Part shown: piece by piece, positions 22,047 to 30,479 of the stretch
How the letters are laid out: each line of letters opens with the position of its first letter
Numbering within the stretch: position 1 is the first letter of the stretch
The notes under the pieces: generated by a model
Told to the model about the DNA's origin: nothing
The model's database searches: none
What the model saw: only the letters and a program-made list of their open reading frames with translations
Source: JAEUIG01 sp046349775
Lineage (GTDB): Bacteria; Planctomycetota; Planctomycetia; Planctomycetales; Planctomycetaceae
Direction of reading: 5' to 3'
DNA length: 62,229 nucleotides
Assembly (NCBI GenBank): GCA_046349775.1
Contig: JAXMBS010000033.1
Coordinates: 1-62,229 of the forward strand
Made by a program: the position numbers and the translations under genes

Positions 22047-22484
22047 ATGCTCGCCAAACTCATCCCACTCGATGGCTCGCAGCCGTATGTCATAACCCGC
22101 GACGTGACCATCGTCGGCCGGCGCCGCCAGGACTGCGACATAGTCGTCAATCACCACGGTGTCTCGAAGCTGCATTGCGCCATTGCGAAGACCGACGGAC
22201 TGCTGTTTGTCCGCGACCTGGGGAGCACCAACGGCACGAAGGTGAACGGGCAACGAGTGATGCGTGGTGCGCTCCTGCCAGGGGACGAGCTGGCGTTTGG
22301 CAGCATGAAGTTCAAGGTGCATCTGGGGCCAGGTGATCCCGCCGGCTTCAGCGACAGGACGGAAGCGATGGCCGCCTACCATCCGCCGCCGGGCCGCGAA
22401 CAGCCGCTCGTCGAACTCCAGGAGCGGATGGAGAGCGATAGCGACATCCGCCTCGTGAAGCCGGAAGAGGTCGAGCGCCCGTAG
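22047..22484 (+). CDS. FHA-domain protein
   Basis: 145 residues: an FHA domain plus a short tail. FHA domains bind phosphothreonine peptides, usually as readers of Ser/Thr kinase signalling, which is abundant in planctomycetes. Visible FHA signatures are VGRRRQDCDIVV, GVSKLHC, RDLGSTNGTKVNG and PGDELAFGSMKFKV. ATG 22047 (MLAKLIPLDG) fits; an in-frame TTG lies at 22023. No kinase gene is adjacent. The C-terminal 40 residues are charged and low in structure. Its neighbours do not reveal the partner. Confidence 0.85.
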   Translation: MLAKLIPLDGSQPYVITRDVTIVGRRRQDCDIVVNHHGVSKLHCAIAKTDGLLFVRDLGSTNGTKVNGQRVMRGALLPGDELAFGSMKFKVHLGPGDPAGFSDRTEAMAAYHPPPGREQPLVELQERMESDSDIRLVKPEEVERP

Positions 22485-22676
22485 CACAATCGCCCGTTGG
22501 AGCACCGCCTTCAGGCGGGCAAACGTCTGCCGACTGTGCTGCACGCGCAGTCAGCGGCCCGGCTGCGTGGGCATCGACGATCAATTGGGGATGGAAGCGC
22601 CAGCAGCTGGGCTGCTTCAAATGCAGGTCCGGCGGCGGGTTCGACAACGACCGCCGCGGCAGCGACAATTGGTCGC

Positions 22677-23807
22677 ATGGCGACGAGCGATTATCGCGAT
22701 GAGTTCCCCGTCACGCGCGAATGGGCGTTCTTGAATCATGCCGCCGTGGCGCCGCTGTCGCGGCGCGCCCGCGAGCGGTTTGTCCAGTGGGCCGACGACT
22801 ATACGAACCACGGCAACGTCCGTGAGGCGGAATGGTACCGCGAGGTCGAAACCGTTCGCGGGTCCGCCGCCCGGCTGGTCAACGCCGCGCCGGAAGAAGT
22901 CGCCTTCCTCAAGAACACTTCCGAAGGTCTGGCGCTGGTGGCGGAAGGGCTGGACCTGCAACCGGGCGATTCTGTCGTCACGGTCGGTCGCGAGTTTCCG
23001 GCCAACATTTACCCGTGGCTGCATTTGCAGTCTCGCGGCGTAAGCGTTCACAGCGTCCCGCCTGGCGACCAGGGGCGGATTGCGATTGACGACCTCGCCG
23101 CTGCGATCGATTCCACGACCCGGCTGCTGTCGATCAGCTTCGTGCAGTACGCCAGCGGGTTCCGCAGCGATCTGGCGGCGATCGGCGAATTATGTCGCGA
23201 ACGTGGGGTGCTGTTCTGTGTCGACGCCATCCAGGGGCTGGGGGTGCATCCGGTCGATGTCGGCGGGATGCAGATTGATTTCCTGGCGGCGGACGGGCAC
23301 AAGTGGCTGGTTTCACCGGAGGGGGCGGCGATCTTCTACTGCCGACGGGAACTCCTTGAACGGCTGCGGCCGACCACCGTCGGCTGGAAAAGCGTGGCCA
23401 ATTACGGGGCGTTTCACCAGATCGACTTCCGGTTCCCGCCGACGGCGGCGCGGTTCGAGTGCGGTTCGCTGAACGTGGCGGGGATCGTCGCGATGGGGGC
23501 CAGTCTGCAACTGTTCGAGGAGGTTGGAGTCTCTGAAATTGAGCGGCGCGTCTTCGGCATCACGGAGGAGTTGACTGCGCGGCTCGCCGCAGCCGGCGCG
23601 GCGGTGTACAGTTCGCGGCGACCGGGGGAATGGTCGGGGATCGTGTCGTTCGACTGGCCCGGCGGCGACCCGAAACGCGTGAAACTCCACTGCCTGAAGC
23701 GGCAGGTGATGATCAGCTACCGCGACGGCCGGCTGCGCGCCAGCCCGCACTTCTATAACGACACAACAGACATCGACGCTCTGCTGCACGCACTGAAATC
23801 GGCGTAA
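22677..23807 (+). CDS. class V aminotransferase-fold PLP enzyme
   Basis: 376 residues, fold type I. The PLP lysine is K209 in ADGHKWL, preceded by VDAIQGLGVHPVD (the Asp that contacts the pyridine nitrogen). Typical N-terminal LNHAAVAPLS and the phosphate-binding KNTSEGLALVA are present. The protein lacks the CAQP-type active-site cysteine loop of SufS/CsdA, so it is unlikely to be a standard cysteine desulfurase. It looks closer to the isopenicillin-N-epimerase/EgtE-like branch; the substrate is unknown. The frame is open back to 22497, but homology begins at ATG 22677. Separated from the next gene by 300 bases of repeat. Confidence 0.85.
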   Translation: MATSDYRDEFPVTREWAFLNHAAVAPLSRRARERFVQWADDYTNHGNVREAEWYREVETVRGSAARLVNAAPEEVAFLKNTSEGLALVAEGLDLQPGDSVVTVGREFPANIYPWLHLQSRGVSVHSVPPGDQGRIAIDDLAAAIDSTTRLLSISFVQYASGFRSDLAAIGELCRERGVLFCVDAIQGLGVHPVDVGGMQIDFLAADGHKWLVSPEGAAIFYCRRELLERLRPTTVGWKSVANYGAFHQIDFRFPPTAARFECGSLNVAGIVAMGASLQLFEEVGVSEIERRVFGITEELTARLAAAGAAVYSSRRPGEWSGIVSFDWPGGDPKRVKLHCLKRQVMISYRDGRLRASPHFYNDTTDIDALLHALKSA

Positions 23808-24107
23808 AGGAGAACCACGGAATACACGGAATGGCACCCAATAGACCTGCTTGGCTCCGTCGCAACTCGCAATCAGCGAAATGCAGGTGATCTCATTGCA
23901 GACCGCTCCGTACTCAACGACACTTTCAGATTGGCGGAGAAATCAGGAATGCAGGAAACCTGGAGGGCAGGAAGGAATGATTTAACTCGTTGTACTCCCC
24001 GCATTCCTTGATTCCTGGCTTCCTGATGCAGTCGCAATTGGATGCAGGTGTCCTGGATCGCTTTCGGCTTCCATGATTTCCGTGGTTCCTCTTCTTGTTT
24101 TGTGCCC
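23808..24107. repeat. facing inverted repeats R4 between two PLP-enzyme genes
   Basis: The left end has GAACCACGGAATACACGGAA (23812-23831); the right end has the inverted form ttccgtggttcc (24078-24089). Further in, aggaatgcaggaaacctgg... and ggcaggaaggaatg (about 23948-23980) face cattccttgattcctggcttcctgat (about 24001-24026). The gap is thus a long imperfect inverted repeat of about 280 bases. The same GAACCACGGAATACACGGAA recurs at 56582-56601. No gene; no SAM riboswitch recognised. Confidence 0.7.
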
Positions 24108-25613
24108 GTGAAGCTCGATTCCGCCATTTCCCGACTGCTCTCCGATCCGCTGTGGACGCCTGGCGACCTGGGGCGGCCGATCCCGGATTCGCCGCATGCC
24201 GTCTCCGCCTGCCTGCCGACCTGGCGGGATAACGTCAGCTATGAGGAGGGGGAATCGCGCGTCGTCGACAAGCTGACGACCGGCTATCCACGGTTCATCT
24301 ATAACAAGTTCTGTCGCGATCTGTTTGCCGAATGTGTCCGGCGCATGGGCGGCCCTGGCGAGGCCTGTCTCGCGTTCCCGTCGCAGCAAAGTGCGACGCA
24401 ATGTGCCGAGTTTGTGCGTCCGCGCGCGGACGGTCCCGTTCGCATTCACGACTTGCAGCGGTTCGGCGCCTATGGCGGGTCGTTCCCCCAAACCGCGGCG
24501 GCGATCGCCAAGTCGTTCTGGCAGCACTCAGGAGTTGGGATTTCATCGCGGCAGGCGGCCGCCCTGCTGGCCGAGGCGTCCCGACCTGCCAGCGGCGGCG
24601 TCGCGATGAAGCCCACATTGCGTCAGCGGATCGCGTCGATCTATTCGGCGCCGGCGAGTGACGTGTGGTTGTTCCCGACCGGCATGGCGGCGTTCTACAC
24701 GTTGCATCGAGCCCTGCTGCAGTTATTTCCGGGTCGCAAGCTGGCGCAGTTCGGCTTTCCTTACGTCGATTCGCTGAAGATCGCGCAGGTGTTCGGCCCG
24801 GGGGCACACTTCTTTCCGCGAGGCGACACTGCTGATCTGGAACAACTCGGCTCGCTGCTGGCGGGGGAACCGGTCTGCGGAATCGCCACCGAGTTCCCGG
24901 CCAATCCGCTGTTGTCGGTCCCCGACCTGGCACGCCTGAGCGAACTGGCGCAGGCCCGCCACTGTCCACTGATTGTCGACGACACCGTCGCCGGCGGCTG
25001 GAATGTCGACGTGCTGCCGGCCGCCGATGTCGTCTGGTTCAGTCTCACGAAGTATTTCTCCGGACGCGGTGACGTGACCGGCGGCGCGCTAATCGTCAAT
25101 CGCCGCAGCCCATTCGCGGGAGCGCTGCTCGACGCGTTGGCCCAGGTGTACGAAGACCTGCTCTGGGAGGAGGATGCTGCCGCCCTGGAGGTGAACTCCC
25201 GTGACGCGGCCGAACGCGTCGGCGTCATCAGCCGCTCGGCTCTCGCACTGGCGGAGTTCCTGCAGTCCCATCCGGCCGTCGAACACGTCTACTACCCGGC
25301 CGTCCGCGGCCAAGAGCTGTACGATCGGTTCCGGCGACCACGTGGCGGCTATGGCGGACTGGTGTCGATCGTGCTGAAGAATCCGGAACGGCATGCCCCC
25401 GCGTTCTTCGATCGACTCCGAGTCTGCAAGGGGCCGAACCTCGGCATGAACTACACGCTGGCGTGCCCGTTCACCATTCTGGCACACTATACGGAACTCG
25501 ATTTTGCCGAGAGCTGTGGTGTGTCACGCTGGTTGATCCGCATTTCGGTCGGATTGGAGCCTGCGGAGGAGCTGATCGGCCGGTTCCGCGAGGCACTGGA
25601 CGCGATCCAATGA
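24108..25613 (+). CDS. cystathionine gamma-synthase-like PLP enzyme, fungal type
   Basis: 501 residues from GTG 24108. The C-terminal two thirds are a Cys/Met-metabolism PLP fold: VDDTVAGGWN for the ring-binding Asp, and the PLP lysine in FSLTKYFSGRGDVTGG. The N-terminal part (PDSPHAVSACLPTW, NVSYEEGE, TGYPRF, AFPSQQSA) resembles what I remember of fungal cystathionine gamma-synthases (Met-7/Str2), not the 380-400-residue bacterial MetB. It should act on an activated homoserine and a thiol, or on a related gamma-substituted amino acid; the exact substrate is unknown. The next gene follows after 26 bases, which starts a probable seven-gene run. Confidence 0.8.
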   Translation: MKLDSAISRLLSDPLWTPGDLGRPIPDSPHAVSACLPTWRDNVSYEEGESRVVDKLTTGYPRFIYNKFCRDLFAECVRRMGGPGEACLAFPSQQSATQCAEFVRPRADGPVRIHDLQRFGAYGGSFPQTAAAIAKSFWQHSGVGISSRQAAALLAEASRPASGGVAMKPTLRQRIASIYSAPASDVWLFPTGMAAFYTLHRALLQLFPGRKLAQFGFPYVDSLKIAQVFGPGAHFFPRGDTADLEQLGSLLAGEPVCGIATEFPANPLLSVPDLARLSELAQARHCPLIVDDTVAGGWNVDVLPAADVVWFSLTKYFSGRGDVTGGALIVNRRSPFAGALLDALAQVYEDLLWEEDAAALEVNSRDAAERVGVISRSALALAEFLQSHPAVEHVYYPAVRGQELYDRFRRPRGGYGGLVSIVLKNPERHAPAFFDRLRVCKGPNLGMNYTLACPFTILAHYTELDFAESCGVSRWLIRISVGLEPAEELIGRFREALDAIQ

Positions 25614-25639
25614 CAGCGACCTTCCCATCGGAGTCGAAC

Positions 25640-26734
25640 ATGAATTGTGTCAACGTGCGTCGTACCCTGTTGACCGCATTGACCCTCGCTTGCGGTTTCG
25701 CGCCCATGTTTGCCGCCGATCCCGCACCGCGCATCTACCAGAACGAACTCCGCGAGTTGAAAAACCCGCCGCCGCTGCTGGCCGACCACCCGGAGTACAT
25801 CCAGCCGATTGAAGAGGTGCATCGGTACGAAGCGCCGATTCTGATCGACGACGCGGATGCCGATCTCGACGTTCGCGGGTGGCGATTCTCGTACAACGCC
25901 CGCGGCGTCATCGAGATGCCGAACCGCCTGGATGGCGCGAAGACGGCGATCGTCGTCGTCCACCCATGGGGGATCGACGACGGCCAGGGCTGGAAGATGC
26001 CGGATCCAGCCGGTGTCGCCTACGCCTGCACGTTTGAGAAAAACGCCCTGATGCTGCGGCATGCCGCCGACGTGATTAATCCGTTCCTGCAGGCGCATCG
26101 CGACACGGTCAAGGTCGTGCTGTACAGCCTGCCGAACAAGCCCGATCCGATCCGTACGAAGCTGTATCGATCGACGGACAAGACTCCGACCGCCGAGGAG
26201 CGCAAGGCCGCCCGAGCGGAACTGACGAAGGCACTCAAGAGCTACAAGTACGGCGGCGAGCCGATTCCGGCCGAGATTCCGCTGACGAGCGGCAAGCCGG
26301 CGATCGATTATTTCAAGGCATTTCCAGGCATTGACTCATCCGTGCATTACAACGGCGCAGACTTCTGGAACCTGCCGATCCCCGTGATGAGCACGATCGA
26401 AGTCGCCGACAACGACGTCGTGCTCTACGACCGGCAGGAATATCCGGCCCTCAAGGAGTTCCTGCAGAGCCAGGGGGTCGAGCATGTACTGCTGTGCGGC
26501 TATCACGCCGACATGTGCGTCTGCCTGACGACCGCCGGCTACAAGAACCTCAAGCAGGACTTCAACGTGTTCCTCGTCGGCGACGCAGTTCAGGCTACAC
26601 TGCCGGCCAACAAGACCGCCGCGTACGCCACCAATCAAGCCGTCTCGTATGCGGCACTCGACCTGCTGATCACTCAGGCGTCGTGGGTGAAGCCGCTCGC
26701 GGCGAAAGGCAAATCGGTCGCTGCGGGAAAGTGA
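25640..26734 (+). CDS. exported isochorismatase-like cysteine hydrolase
   Basis: 364 residues. The ATG is preceded by GGAG at proper spacing. A signal peptide (residues 1 to about 28, ending PMFAADP) predicts export. The isochorismatase-like core has VVVHPWGIDDGQGW (catalytic-Asp strand region) and CGYHADMCVCLTTAGY, which supplies the nucleophilic cysteine (DMCV) as in cysteine hydrolases of this superfamily. The family includes nicotinamidases, biuret and N-carbamoyl hydrolases; the substrate cannot be named here. The core is interrupted by a long segment with Lys/Ala-rich helices (about 175-215). 26 bases after the cystathionine-synthase-like gene and 32 before the phosphatidyltransferase. 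Confidence 0.82.
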   Translation: MNCVNVRRTLLTALTLACGFAPMFAADPAPRIYQNELRELKNPPPLLADHPEYIQPIEEVHRYEAPILIDDADADLDVRGWRFSYNARGVIEMPNRLDGAKTAIVVVHPWGIDDGQGWKMPDPAGVAYACTFEKNALMLRHAADVINPFLQAHRDTVKVVLYSLPNKPDPIRTKLYRSTDKTPTAEERKAARAELTKALKSYKYGGEPIPAEIPLTSGKPAIDYFKAFPGIDSSVHYNGADFWNLPIPVMSTIEVADNDVVLYDRQEYPALKEFLQSQGVEHVLLCGYHADMCVCLTTAGYKNLKQDFNVFLVGDAVQATLPANKTAAYATNQAVSYAALDLLITQASWVKPLAAKGKSVAAGK

Positions 26735-26766
26735 CTGCGGGATTCGATTGTCGGTTGTGCCTGCCC

Positions 26767-27441
26767 ATGCTGGATCGACAGGTTCGCAAGCGGATCGACC
26801 CGTGGCTGGAGGCGCCGGCGCGGCGCCTGGCCGCGGCCGGAGTGTCGGCGAACGTGGTCAGCCTGATGGGATTCTTTCTCGGCATGGCGGGCTGCGTCGC
26901 GGTTGCGTCGCAGTACTATCTTGCGGGCCTGGCCCTGATTCTGGCAAACCGGCTCGCCGACGGACTCGACGGCTGCGTTGCCCGATGCTCACGGGCGACC
27001 GATGTCGGCGGGTTCCTGGATATCGTCCTTGATCTCATTTTTTACGGCGGCGTGCCGTTCGCGTTCGCCGTCGCGCAGCCTGAGGCGCTGCTGCCGGCCG
27101 GCTTCCTGGTCTGGAGCTTCCTGGGGACCACCGGGTCGTTTCTGGCGTTCGCGGTCATTGACGCCCGGCGCGGCGTGACGTCCGATCGGCTTGGCGGCAA
27201 GTCATTTTTCTATCACGCCGGATTGATGGAGGGGACAGAGACAGTTCTGTTCTTCACGCTCTTCTGTCTGTTCCCGCAGCACTTTGCGACGCTGGCCTGG
27301 ATCTTCGGGGCGCTCTGCTGGCTGACCGTTGCGGTACGGATTACCGCCGGCGTTGCGGCATTTCGGCCGCCGGAGCGGCAGTACGGCGTCCGCGAAGGCG
27401 CACCTGCGGCACGACCATCGGCACACGAGGCGGCGCCATGA
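26767..27441 (+). CDS. ynjF: CDP-alcohol phosphatidyltransferase, YnjF type
   Basis: 224 residues with about six membrane helices. The complete CDP-alcohol phosphotransferase signature is present: D65-x2-D68-G-x2-A-R73 ... G82, D85-x3-D89 (ADGLDGCVAR ... GGFLDIVLD), so it should be catalytically active. The start MLDRQVRKRIDPWL and the later KSFFYHAGLMEGTET and WIFGALCWLT closely recall E. coli YnjF. In E. coli ynjF is in the same cluster as ynjBCD, and here it stands directly before the same importer. The acceptor alcohol and membrane role are unknown. It ends 49 bases before the ynjB-like ATG. Confidence 0.88.
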   Translation: MLDRQVRKRIDPWLEAPARRLAAAGVSANVVSLMGFFLGMAGCVAVASQYYLAGLALILANRLADGLDGCVARCSRATDVGGFLDIVLDLIFYGGVPFAFAVAQPEALLPAGFLVWSFLGTTGSFLAFAVIDARRGVTSDRLGGKSFFYHAGLMEGTETVLFFTLFCLFPQHFATLAWIFGALCWLTVAVRITAGVAAFRPPERQYGVREGAPAARPSAHEAAP

Positions 27442-27489
27442 ACGGCTGCAAGCCGCTCACGTCAGTATTCCCGCCTGGACCGCCGGCGG

Positions 27490-28710
27490 ATGTTGGTACA
27501 GTCCTGTCTCGGCGGCACCGCGGCCTGGCTGTTTGGCGGTTGCGGCCGTCCCCCCGCCCCTGCCGAGTTGACCGACTCCACCAACTGGGACGAGATCCTG
27601 GAACTCGCACGCGGCTCGACGGTGCGGCTGTCGATGTGGGACGGTGATCCGCTGATTAACGCCTACATGCGCGACTACGTCACGCCCCACTTGCGCGACG
27701 ATCACGGGATCGACCTGGAGCTGACCGGCGGACAGGGGAACGCCATCGTCAGCCGCCTGCTCGTCGATCTCGAAGGGGGACGCCGCACTGGTGATCTCGA
27801 CCTGGTCTGGATCAACGGCGAGACGTTCTATCAGCTTCGCAAGATCAACGGGCTGTATGGGCCGTTCACGCAGCGCCTGCCCAACAACAGGTTTGTAGAC
27901 TGGAACAGTCCGTTCATCGGCAAGGACTTTCAGCAGCCGGTCGCCGGCTACGAATGCCCGTGGGGCAGCGTGCAGTTGGCGATTATCTACAACAGCGAAG
28001 CCGTTCCCGAGCCGCCGCGTGACATGCCGGCGCTGGCGGCGTGGGTGTGCGCGCATCCGGGACGATTCACGATCGACAACAGCTTTACGGGGATGACGTT
28101 CCTTAAGAGTCTGCTGTACGAGTTCGCCGGCGGACCGACATCGCTGGACGGTCCCTACGATGCCGCGCAGTACGCCGTCGCGTCGGCCCGGCTCTGGGAC
28201 TGGCTCGGCGGCCTGCTGCCGTTTTTGTGGCGGCGGGGGGAGACGTTCCCGGAGAGCGTCACGCAACTGCACCAGCTCTTCGCCAATCGCGAAGTGGACT
28301 TCACCATGAGCAACAACGATGGCGAAGTGGACAACAAGGTGCTGCAGGGGGTGTTGCCGGAGTCCAGCCGCGCGTACGTGCTCGACACCGGCACCATTCG
28401 CAATTCGCACTACCTCGGAATCCCGGTGAACGCTCCGAACCGGTCCGGCGCGCTGGTGGCCGCGAATTTCCTGATCTCGCCGGACGCCCAGTTGCAGAAG
28501 GCGAACCCTGCCGTCTGGGGGGACGGCACGGTGCTGTCGCTCGACCGGCTGCCGGCCGAATTCCGCCCGCGGTTTGCGAACATCTCAGGACGGACGCGCA
28601 TCGCGCCCCGAGCGGAACTGGAAGTGAAGGCGCTGCCGGAGCCTGCCGCGGAAGTCATGGTCCGTCTGCACGCCGACTTTCGGAGCCGGATCATTGAACA
28701 CGCGGCCTGA
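27490..28710 (+). CDS. ynjB: ABC importer substrate-binding protein, YnjB type
   Basis: 406 residues, periplasmic-binding-protein type II fold, resembling E. coli YnjB. Typical pieces are LSMWDGDPLINAYMRDYV, DLVWINGETFYQL, GYECPWGSVQLAIIYNSE and MSNNDGEVDNKV. The N-terminus (CLGGTAAWLFGGCG) looks like a lipoprotein or short export signal. In the same frame, immediately before the ATG, the DNA reads R-L-D-R-R-R, giving a twin-arginine-like DRRRMLVQ, but no standard start codon lies between that and the ynjF stop, only a CTG at 27475. The ligand is unknown. Overlaps the following permease start by 17 bases. Confidence 0.87.
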   Translation: MLVQSCLGGTAAWLFGGCGRPPAPAELTDSTNWDEILELARGSTVRLSMWDGDPLINAYMRDYVTPHLRDDHGIDLELTGGQGNAIVSRLLVDLEGGRRTGDLDLVWINGETFYQLRKINGLYGPFTQRLPNNRFVDWNSPFIGKDFQQPVAGYECPWGSVQLAIIYNSEAVPEPPRDMPALAAWVCAHPGRFTIDNSFTGMTFLKSLLYEFAGGPTSLDGPYDAAQYAVASARLWDWLGGLLPFLWRRGETFPESVTQLHQLFANREVDFTMSNNDGEVDNKVLQGVLPESSRAYVLDTGTIRNSHYLGIPVNAPNRSGALVAANFLISPDAQLQKANPAVWGDGTVLSLDRLPAEFRPRFANISGRTRIAPRAELEVKALPEPAAEVMVRLHADFRSRIIEHAA

Positions 28711-29574
28711 TCTCGAATCGCCCGACGAGCGCCTCGCGCGCCGGAGCGGGCTGGCATTGCTGCTGGTCGCGATTGTGGCGCCGATGGCCTGGGCGCTCGG
28801 ATACTCCCTGCTCTACAGCCTGGGCGGCATCGGACTCCTGAGCGACGGCTGGACGCTCAAACACTGGCACTCCGCTCTGGCGTCCGGCAACCTGGCCGCC
28901 GCCGCGGGACTGAGCCTCGCCGTTGCAGCCGTCACCACGTCGTTGGCCTCGTGCGGGGCGCTGACCGTGACGCTGCTCGGCGCCGCCTGGACGCCACTCG
29001 CGATGGCTGACCCCTGCTCTGCTTGCCGCTGGCGACTCCGTCCGCCCTCGCCGCGCTGTTGGGCTATCAGATACTGAGTCCCGGCGGACTGCTCGGCCGG
29101 CTGGCGTTTCACGTCGGCACAATCGAGTCACCGTCGGAATTGGTCCCGCTGGTCAACGACCGCTGGGCCGTCGGCATCATCGTCACGCAGACTCTGACAG
29201 CGGCGCCGTTGATGACGCTGTTCTTCCGGGGTGCGTGGAAGGCAGCCCACCTCGACCGATATTGCCGGCTCGCGGAATCGCTCGGCGCCACGCCGCAGCA
29301 GGCGCGACTACGAGTCGCCCTGCCGATGCTCCTGCGCCGCGGAGCACCGCTGATGATGCTCGTTTTTCTCTGGCAGCTCGGAGCATACGAGGTGCCGCTG
29401 CTGCTCGGCCGCCAGTCGCCGCAGATGTTCTCCGTCCTGACGCAGCGCCATTTCGGCCAGTTCGACCTGCACCAGCGACCGGAGGCGTTTGCGCTCTCCG
29501 TCGCCTACCTGCTGCTGGCCGGCGCCGGACTGTGGCTGTACCTGCGGAGGAGGCGCGATGCTGACCGCAAGTGA
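28694..29574 (+). pseudogene. ynjC: ABC importer permease, first half of YnjC; one-base frameshift
   Basis: Binding-protein-dependent permease with about six helices. The sequence is read in two frames. Residues from TTG 28694 (NTRPDLESPDERLARR ... LGAAWTPLAMADP) run in one frame to about 29010. The rest (LPLATPSALAALLGYQ ... LWLYLRRRRDADRK, stop 29574) is in the next. One extra C in the CCCC run at 29011-29014 would restore continuous reading (GAC CCC CTG CTC TGC). The cytosolic EAA loop is AESLGATPQQARLRVALPMLLRR. In E. coli the two permease halves are one 511-residue protein. Here they are separate genes overlapping by 17 bases. A homopolymer miscall is the simplest explanation. Confidence 0.8.
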
Positions 29575-30409
29575 TGTCGCGCGTACTCCTCGCGTCTGGC
29601 CGCAGCGTGTGGCGACGCTGCTTGTCGCTGTTGCAGTTCTCGCGCCGTATGGACTCTTGGCGCTGCTGTCACTCGGCAGCGGGTGGACTTTTCCGAATCT
29701 GCTCCCGGATCGCCTCGACCTGGCTCCGTGGAGGCGGCTGCTGTCCGATCGCGACGGCCTGCTGCGCGCGGTGGGGACATCATTGTTGATGAGCGTCATC
29801 GTCGGTGCGGTCTCGACAGTGGGAGGGCTGCTGATTGGTCGCGCCGTCCGATGCGTGGGGCGCCCGGTCTATCGGTATCTGATGTATGTGCCGTTCGTGG
29901 TGTCGCCGGTCATTGTCGGCATTTGCCTGTATGATCTGTTCGTGCGCTGCCACCTCGCAGGCACTGCGACGGGCGTCGTCCTGGCACAGTCGATCATCGG
30001 CCTGTCATTTGCCGCCGTATTCTTCAGCGAAATGTGGAGTGATCGGACCGACCGGCTGGAGTCGCTCGTCCGACAGCTGGGGGGCGGGCCGTGGGACGTC
30101 TGGCGGCATGCGATCCTTTCCCAGATGTCGGGTTTGATCCTGATCTGCTTTGTGCAGGCGGCGCTGTATTCGTGGGTCGATTTCGGCCTGGCGTCGGTGC
30201 TGGGCGGCGGGCGCGTGTCGACCGTCACGGTCCGGGTGTTTGCCTGCATTCGCGAGGCGAGCGTGAACCAGGCCGCCCTGTCGGGTCTGATTCTCCTCGT
30301 ACTACCGCTGGCCGCCGTCGCCCTGTTGGCAGCGTTCTATGGCACAAAGAGTGCCACGTCGGGTGCCACTGGCTCTGCCAGTGCTTGTCAAAGACCTGTT
30401 TCCAGTTGA
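29558..30409 (+). CDS. ynjC: ABC importer permease, second half of YnjC
   Basis: 283 residues with six hydrophobic segments and an EAA-like loop (SLVRQLGGGPWDVWRHAILSQMSG). The start ATG 29558 is set by GGAGGAGG (29546-29553). It overlaps the upstream permease by 17 bases, which implies translational coupling. Together the two proteins correspond to the fused E. coli YnjC. The last 24 or so codons (SATSGATGSASACQRPVSS end) are encoded by a copy of dispersed repeat R2, so the natural C-terminus seems to have been replaced or extended. The final helix (LSGLILLVLPLAAVALLAAFY) is intact, so transport may be unaffected. Confidence 0.85.
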   Translation: MLTASDVARTPRVWPQRVATLLVAVAVLAPYGLLALLSLGSGWTFPNLLPDRLDLAPWRRLLSDRDGLLRAVGTSLLMSVIVGAVSTVGGLLIGRAVRCVGRPVYRYLMYVPFVVSPVIVGICLYDLFVRCHLAGTATGVVLAQSIIGLSFAAVFFSEMWSDRTDRLESLVRQLGGGPWDVWRHAILSQMSGLILICFVQAALYSWVDFGLASVLGGGRVSTVTVRVFACIREASVNQAALSGLILLVLPLAAVALLAAFYGTKSATSGATGSASACQRPVSS

Positions 30410-30433
30410 AAGCACGGGCATAGCCCGTGGCAC
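30363..30433. repeat. dispersed repeat R2, copy 1 (in permease 3' end)
   Basis: Two hairpins: GTGCCACTGGCTCTGCCAGTGC (30363-30384) and GCACGGGCATAGCCCGTGGC (starting 30412). The same pair occurs in the opposite orientation at 52302-52374. It spans the permease stop codon and the leader of the ATPase gene. Confidence 0.8.
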
Positions 30434-30479
30434 TCGCCGCCGCACATTGTCTGTCCGGAACGCCACCCCCGCCCGATTG

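Noticed and set aside
22677..23807. Annotation as sufS/csdA cysteine desulfurase
   Set aside because: The conserved active-site cysteine loop of desulfurases is missing.
23808..24107. SAM or other methionine-pathway riboswitch ahead of the cystathionine-synthase-like gene
   Set aside because: No S-box core or kink-turn pattern; the region is made of dispersed repeats.
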